Assembly (NCBI GenBank): GCA_000146855.1 | Contig: GL405246.1 | Coordinates: forward strand, 776,580-821,895 | DNA from: [Eubacterium] yurii subsp. margaretiae ATCC 43715 | Lineage (GTDB): Bacteria > Bacillota > Clostridia > Peptostreptococcales > Filifactoraceae | DNA: 45,316 nt | Direction of reading: 5' to 3' | Shown: positions 42,310 to 45,316 of the stretch, piece by piece | How positions within the stretch are numbered: the stretch's first letter is position 1 | Layout of the letters: every line of letters starts with the position of its first letter | Program-made: the position numbers and the translations under genes | Notes under the pieces: model-generated | What the model was told of the DNA's origin: nothing | The model's input: only the letters and a program-made list of their open reading frames with translations | The model's database searches: none

Positions 42310-43566
42310 TTATCTCTTAGGTGTGCCGTAGTATGAGCTGAACTTATCTATCTTTGAGCCCATCTGTCTATAAAGTGTGTAGCTAGATCCTCCACCTTCA
42401 ACCCATATCTTAGGGTTTATTTTATCTGACTTACTTCCATATACTGAAAAAGTGATAACTCCTGCAGCTTCTTTTGAGTAAGAGATATAGATGTCGTTTG
42501 CAAAAGAGTTACTAAATACAAAGTCGCTGTAATCAGAGACCATTGCATCTCTTCCTCTTGGAACATAATAAATAGGTAAAGTATGATTGCGTCTATAATC
42601 AATTTGTAGGCCTGCCTCCAAGACAGCATTGAAAAGTGTTGTTGATACTTGACATAGTCCTCCGCCAACTCCGTCAACAAATTTGTTGTCTAGTATTACT
42701 TTTGCAACTTTAAGTTTTCCGGATATAGGTTTTAATCGTTGGTTATAGTAGAAATGCTCACCAGGTCTTAGTTTTGTACCGTTTATCTCTTTGCCTGCCA
42801 TCATAATATTTTCAGACCTTCCCCAATCTGATGTAGCATAATTAGTAGAATATTTTGAAAGTAAAAACACTTCTTTTTTTGCTAAATCAGAAGTAATTAC
42901 AGTACTTTTTTCAAAAGGTATCTTCATTGTGGAATAATCGGCAGTCTTAATTCTCATTGAAATTTCCGCTTTGAATTTAGCCTTATCAATTTTCTTTTTG
43001 CCAACGGTTACTTTTTCAATTGTGTACTTATTCTTACCTGGAATTTGTTTAGGGTAGAATATGTCCCTTACACTTTCTGAGTAATAGTCTTCAATTTGTT
43101 TAGTAAAAACTTTGAAACTCCATTCATCTACCTTAAGAGTAGGAACTTTTTTCTTATAGTCATAAGTGAAGGCTCTGTTTGCTTGAAAGTCATAAGTCTT
43201 ACCAGTGGTTTCGTCGTACAATCTAAACGTTCCAATATAGTAGTTGTTTACAGTTTCATAATTAGTCTTTGGCTTGTCATTTACTACAGGTTTAGTTTGA
43301 TTAATAATTGTGTCATCTACAGGCTTAGTCGGTTCAACAGTTGTATTGTCCACAGGTTTTTGAACTTTATCCTGTTCCTTATTTTGACCTTTGTTATCAG
43401 TCTTTGGTTTAATGTCGTACGTCTTTTCCATTTCTTCTACGTATTCGCTGTCATAAGGTGAAGGCTCATTATTTGCATCCTTACCGTTATCAGCGAATGT
43501 AAATGGAGAGAACAGAGTTAGAACGCCGACAAGTATTGCAAAAAATTTTAAAAATTTTTCCTTCAT
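42310..43566 (-). CDS. Secreted VanW-domain protein
   Basis: 418 residues. Signal peptide (1-25, ending FTFA), a Pro/Asn/Lys-rich linker (about 30-105), a poorly conserved middle domain (110-230), then VanW at about 235-385: STNYATSDWGRSENI, KLRPGEHFYYN, DGVGGGLCQVSTTLFNA and YVPRGRDAMVSD. VanW proteins are cell-wall associated and of unsettled function; the conserved Cys in GLCQVST suggests chemistry or a disulphide. ATG follows AAAGGCGGG. Flanked by its own terminator, so monocistronic. Confidence 0.88.
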   Translation of the reverse strand: MKEKFLKFFAILVGVLTLFSPFTFADNGKDANNEPSPYDSEYVEEMEKTYDIKPKTDNKGQNKEQDKVQKPVDNTTVEPTKPVDDTIINQTKPVVNDKPKTNYETVNNYYIGTFRLYDETTGKTYDFQANRAFTYDYKKKVPTLKVDEWSFKVFTKQIEDYYSESVRDIFYPKQIPGKNKYTIEKVTVGKKKIDKAKFKAEISMRIKTADYSTMKIPFEKSTVITSDLAKKEVFLLSKYSTNYATSDWGRSENIMMAGKEINGTKLRPGEHFYYNQRLKPISGKLKVAKVILDNKFVDGVGGGLCQVSTTLFNAVLEAGLQIDYRRNHTLPIYYVPRGRDAMVSDYSDFVFSNSFANDIYISYSKEAAGVITFSVYGSKSDKINPKIWVEGGGSSYTLYRQMGSKIDKFSSYYGTPKR

Positions 43567-43703
43567 AATTGCCCGCCTTTTTTAAATATAAAATGAGTTA
43601 ATAAATACAATTTACATTTTATCAAATTATAAAAATTTATTCAATTTTTTAAATATTACAATTTTGTAATTAGATAAAATTTTAATTTTAGGGCAAAATA
43701 TTT

Positions 43704-45002
43704 CTATTTTTTAAGCTTTTTAAATTCTTCTATTCTCTTTGGAATATCATTGAACACTTTTTCTAATTTTGGTGTCCAGTTGTTTGCAAAAGATTTAAGT
43801 TCAGCATTTTCCATTTTTCCAATAGATTTATTAGGCATTCCTAACATCTCAAAATTCGGATTCATAACTTCAAATATGGACTTTGAATTCAACGATAACT
43901 TTATACCTGACATAAATCCAAGAATACAGCTGAACTCAGCATCTTGATATCTTATATGTTCTACGGTCTTCTTACCGAAAAGTTTCTTCTTAAATGTGTA
44001 TATTCCATCTTCTGCAAATATGGCCTTTATGCCAACGAATCCCTCAAAAATAGCAAATACGTTATGGTCTGCAATCTCACCCAGCTCACTGTGCTTGAAC
44101 CAAAAATCATGAGCTGACTCAAGAGTGAGGAACTCCGCAGGTAGAAGTAGGCTTTGTTCGTTCTCTTTTTGTGGTGTTATCATCCATACAAGATTGTTTT
44201 CTACTATAGGCATCCATAATACGTAGCTCGCCATTTCGTATAGATAAGAGTATTTTTCCTTATCGAGTATATTATTGTTGTAATATTGTTCAAATGATTG
44301 TATTAGTTCATTTGACGGTAAATTGTCAAGAGTTGTTGTATCATTTTCTATTTGCAGTATCTCGGCTAATATATCAGCAAGATTGCTTAAATCATTATTC
44401 CAAAAAGTCGAAAATTCAAAGACATTAGTAGGTATTACACAGTAAGAATAGATGTCATGAATATATTCTTCCTTTGTTACTATAGTAGGAGCTTCATCGC
44501 ACATTTGCACTATCTTTCCAAGCACACAAGAGGCAAGGTACTGTTCCCAACTGTCATAGTCATTTTCTATTCTCTTAGCTTGAACAAAGAATATCTCGTT
44601 AAAGTCGTTATCATTAATCAACTTACCGGCATAGGCTTTTGTAATGACGTCTATTATACGGCAGTCATCAAAACCCTGAATAAGTCTACCCTTAGTCGTG
44701 GCTATCAGCTTATCAGCAAGGCTTCTTTGTTCTTCATCGAGTTGATCTGTAAAGTCTTCCAAATCTTCATAAGCGTGATAGTCTCCGTTTTGAAGTGATG
44801 AAACCTCTGCCAATAGGGAGTTTTTATCTTCTATGCCGAAGTTCATTTTTATACCGTGAAGGACAAATTTTCTAGTTAGCATGTTTACACCTGGCAAGAC
44901 TGCACTGAAAAGTTCTTTTTCCACCTTTTCCTTGCTCATGTAGTTGTTGAAACTTGAATCAAATCTGTAGGGCGCACAAAATAAGACATATTGACTGTTC
45001 AT
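43704..45002 (-). CDS. DUF1266-like cytoplasmic protein
   Basis: 432 residues with no signal peptide or membrane helix. A segment at about 110-170 (FDDCRIIDVITKAYAGKLIND ... SWEQYLASCVLGK, quoted in parts) matches the DUF1266 pattern: a helical 'trp/SW + GR/GK' domain. The C-terminal 150 residues are beta-rich (KKLFGKKTVEHIRYQDAEFS) and resemble a PH-like fold. Function is unknown for the family. ATG follows AAAGGAG. Confidence 0.6.
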   Translation of the reverse strand: MNSQYVLFCAPYRFDSSFNNYMSKEKVEKELFSAVLPGVNMLTRKFVLHGIKMNFGIEDKNSLLAEVSSLQNGDYHAYEDLEDFTDQLDEEQRSLADKLIATTKGRLIQGFDDCRIIDVITKAYAGKLINDNDFNEIFFVQAKRIENDYDSWEQYLASCVLGKIVQMCDEAPTIVTKEEYIHDIYSYCVIPTNVFEFSTFWNNDLSNLADILAEILQIENDTTTLDNLPSNELIQSFEQYYNNNILDKEKYSYLYEMASYVLWMPIVENNLVWMITPQKENEQSLLLPAEFLTLESAHDFWFKHSELGEIADHNVFAIFEGFVGIKAIFAEDGIYTFKKKLFGKKTVEHIRYQDAEFSCILGFMSGIKLSLNSKSIFEVMNPNFEMLGMPNKSIGKMENAELKSFANNWTPKLEKVFNDIPKRIEEFKKLKK

Positions 45003-45316
45003 ATTTTCTCCTTTATACCAAACTTTTATAATTCATAATTCCTGTCTAATAAATAAAATAGCAGAAATCTTTATCTTAAAGATGGAAAGAATTCAAAGAG
45101 AATATCTTAAAAAACATATTGTGTATTAACTCAACTTTCCCACTAAAATTATCGCAATTTTAGTTGAAATTTAAACATAAATTTATTTTTTAATATACTA
45201 CTTGACACACAATTTTCTAAATAATATTTATTGAAATTTGCATATTTATCAAAAAAATGAAAATACTGAAAAAACTATGTCAAGTATAATATTGTGTTTT
45301 TAAAATATACTCAAAT
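45003..45316. other. Terminal gene-free stretch
   Basis: 314 AT-rich bases at the window edge. They contain ACTAAAATT-ATCGC-AATTTTAGT (45142-45164) and an inverted pair TACTTGACA (45199-45207) and TGTCAAGTA (45279-45287). TTGACA followed by 17 bp and TATTTA on the plus strand (45202 onward) could be a promoter running out of the window. Confidence 0.45.

Noticed and set aside
1..45316. CRISPR array, tRNA, rRNA, prophage or insertion-sequence transposase
   Set aside because: No regularly spaced identical repeats, cloverleaf sequences, rRNA motifs or transposase/integrase proteins were found; the palindromic repeats are dispersed and ORF-free.

Overview
The window is AT-rich (roughly 30% GC by eye) with strong AGGAGG-type ribosome binding sites, U-run terminators and sigma-A promoters. 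It carries anaerobic amino-acid-fermenter genes: a butyryl-CoA:acetate-type CoA-transferase, XdhC with a sigma-54 activator, YedF/DUF3343 selenium genes and cobalamin adenosylation. This fits a low-GC Firmicute of class Clostridia, plausibly an oral or gut Peptostreptococcaceae-like anaerobe. That placement is inference; there is no rRNA or tRNA in the window.

Layout. 0.2-1.6 kb: a ThiE-HAD fusion. 1.7-1.9 kb: a promoter running straight into a strong terminator, a candidate small RNA. 2.0-5.0 kb: two decayed secreted surface-protein genes with frameshifts in A-runs. 5.0-6.0 kb: a tandem pair of small membrane proteins. 6.3-8.5 kb (minus): a CorC/CNNM transporter and an NlpC/P60 hydrolase. 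8.9-11.5 kb: xdhC plus a sigma-54 activator. 12.0-13.3 kb: the CoA-transferase. 13.6-16.9 kb: two translationally coupled membrane diguanylate cyclases. 16.9-19.4 kb: a sparse accessory stretch of small membrane-anchored proteins and palindromic repeats. 19.5-25.4 kb (minus): pxpC, pxpB, a YcsG-like NRAMP homologue, pxpA and a histidine-ammonia-lyase homologue, with a large SARP/STAND-like regulator diverging from the lyase. 28.4-30.4 kb (minus): a secreted 5'-nucleotidase. 30.6-33.5 kb: a copper operon (CsoR-type operator, CopA with a CopZ-like tail, CsoR). 33.9-35.7 kb: a WYL regulator divergent from a PepE-like S51 peptidase. 35.9-39.0 kb (minus): a DAACS symporter, pheA and tyrA. 39.4-42.2 kb (minus): a tight operon of a membrane protein, cob(I)alamin adenosyltransferase, a CobC-like phosphatase, YedF and DUF3343, followed by a small cationic protein. 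42.3-45.0 kb (minus): a VanW-domain protein and a DUF1266-like protein.

The main find is the HAL homologue at 23919-25445. It keeps the aromatic-amino-acid-lyase fold motifs, but the Ala-Ser-Gly that makes the MIO electrophile is missing: GSVG is followed directly by YLCPEAH. Other active-site residues have changed too (Asn to Ser193, Tyr to Leu276). To my knowledge this matches the MIO-free branch that includes ergothionase, which removes trimethylamine from ergothioneine. Its neighbours are a somewhat divergent 5-oxoprolinase set, a transporter and a dedicated-looking regulator. This suggests a catabolic locus for an imidazole or thio-imidazole compound.

The second find is in copA. The gene encodes a C-terminal CopZ-like domain, and a well-spaced Shine-Dalgarno plus in-frame ATG lies exactly where a free 72-residue CopZ would start. 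One gene may therefore make both pump and chaperone.

The third is two families of about 110-140 bp palindromic intergenic repeats, at least nine copies, often abutting or supplying the stop codon of the neighbouring gene.
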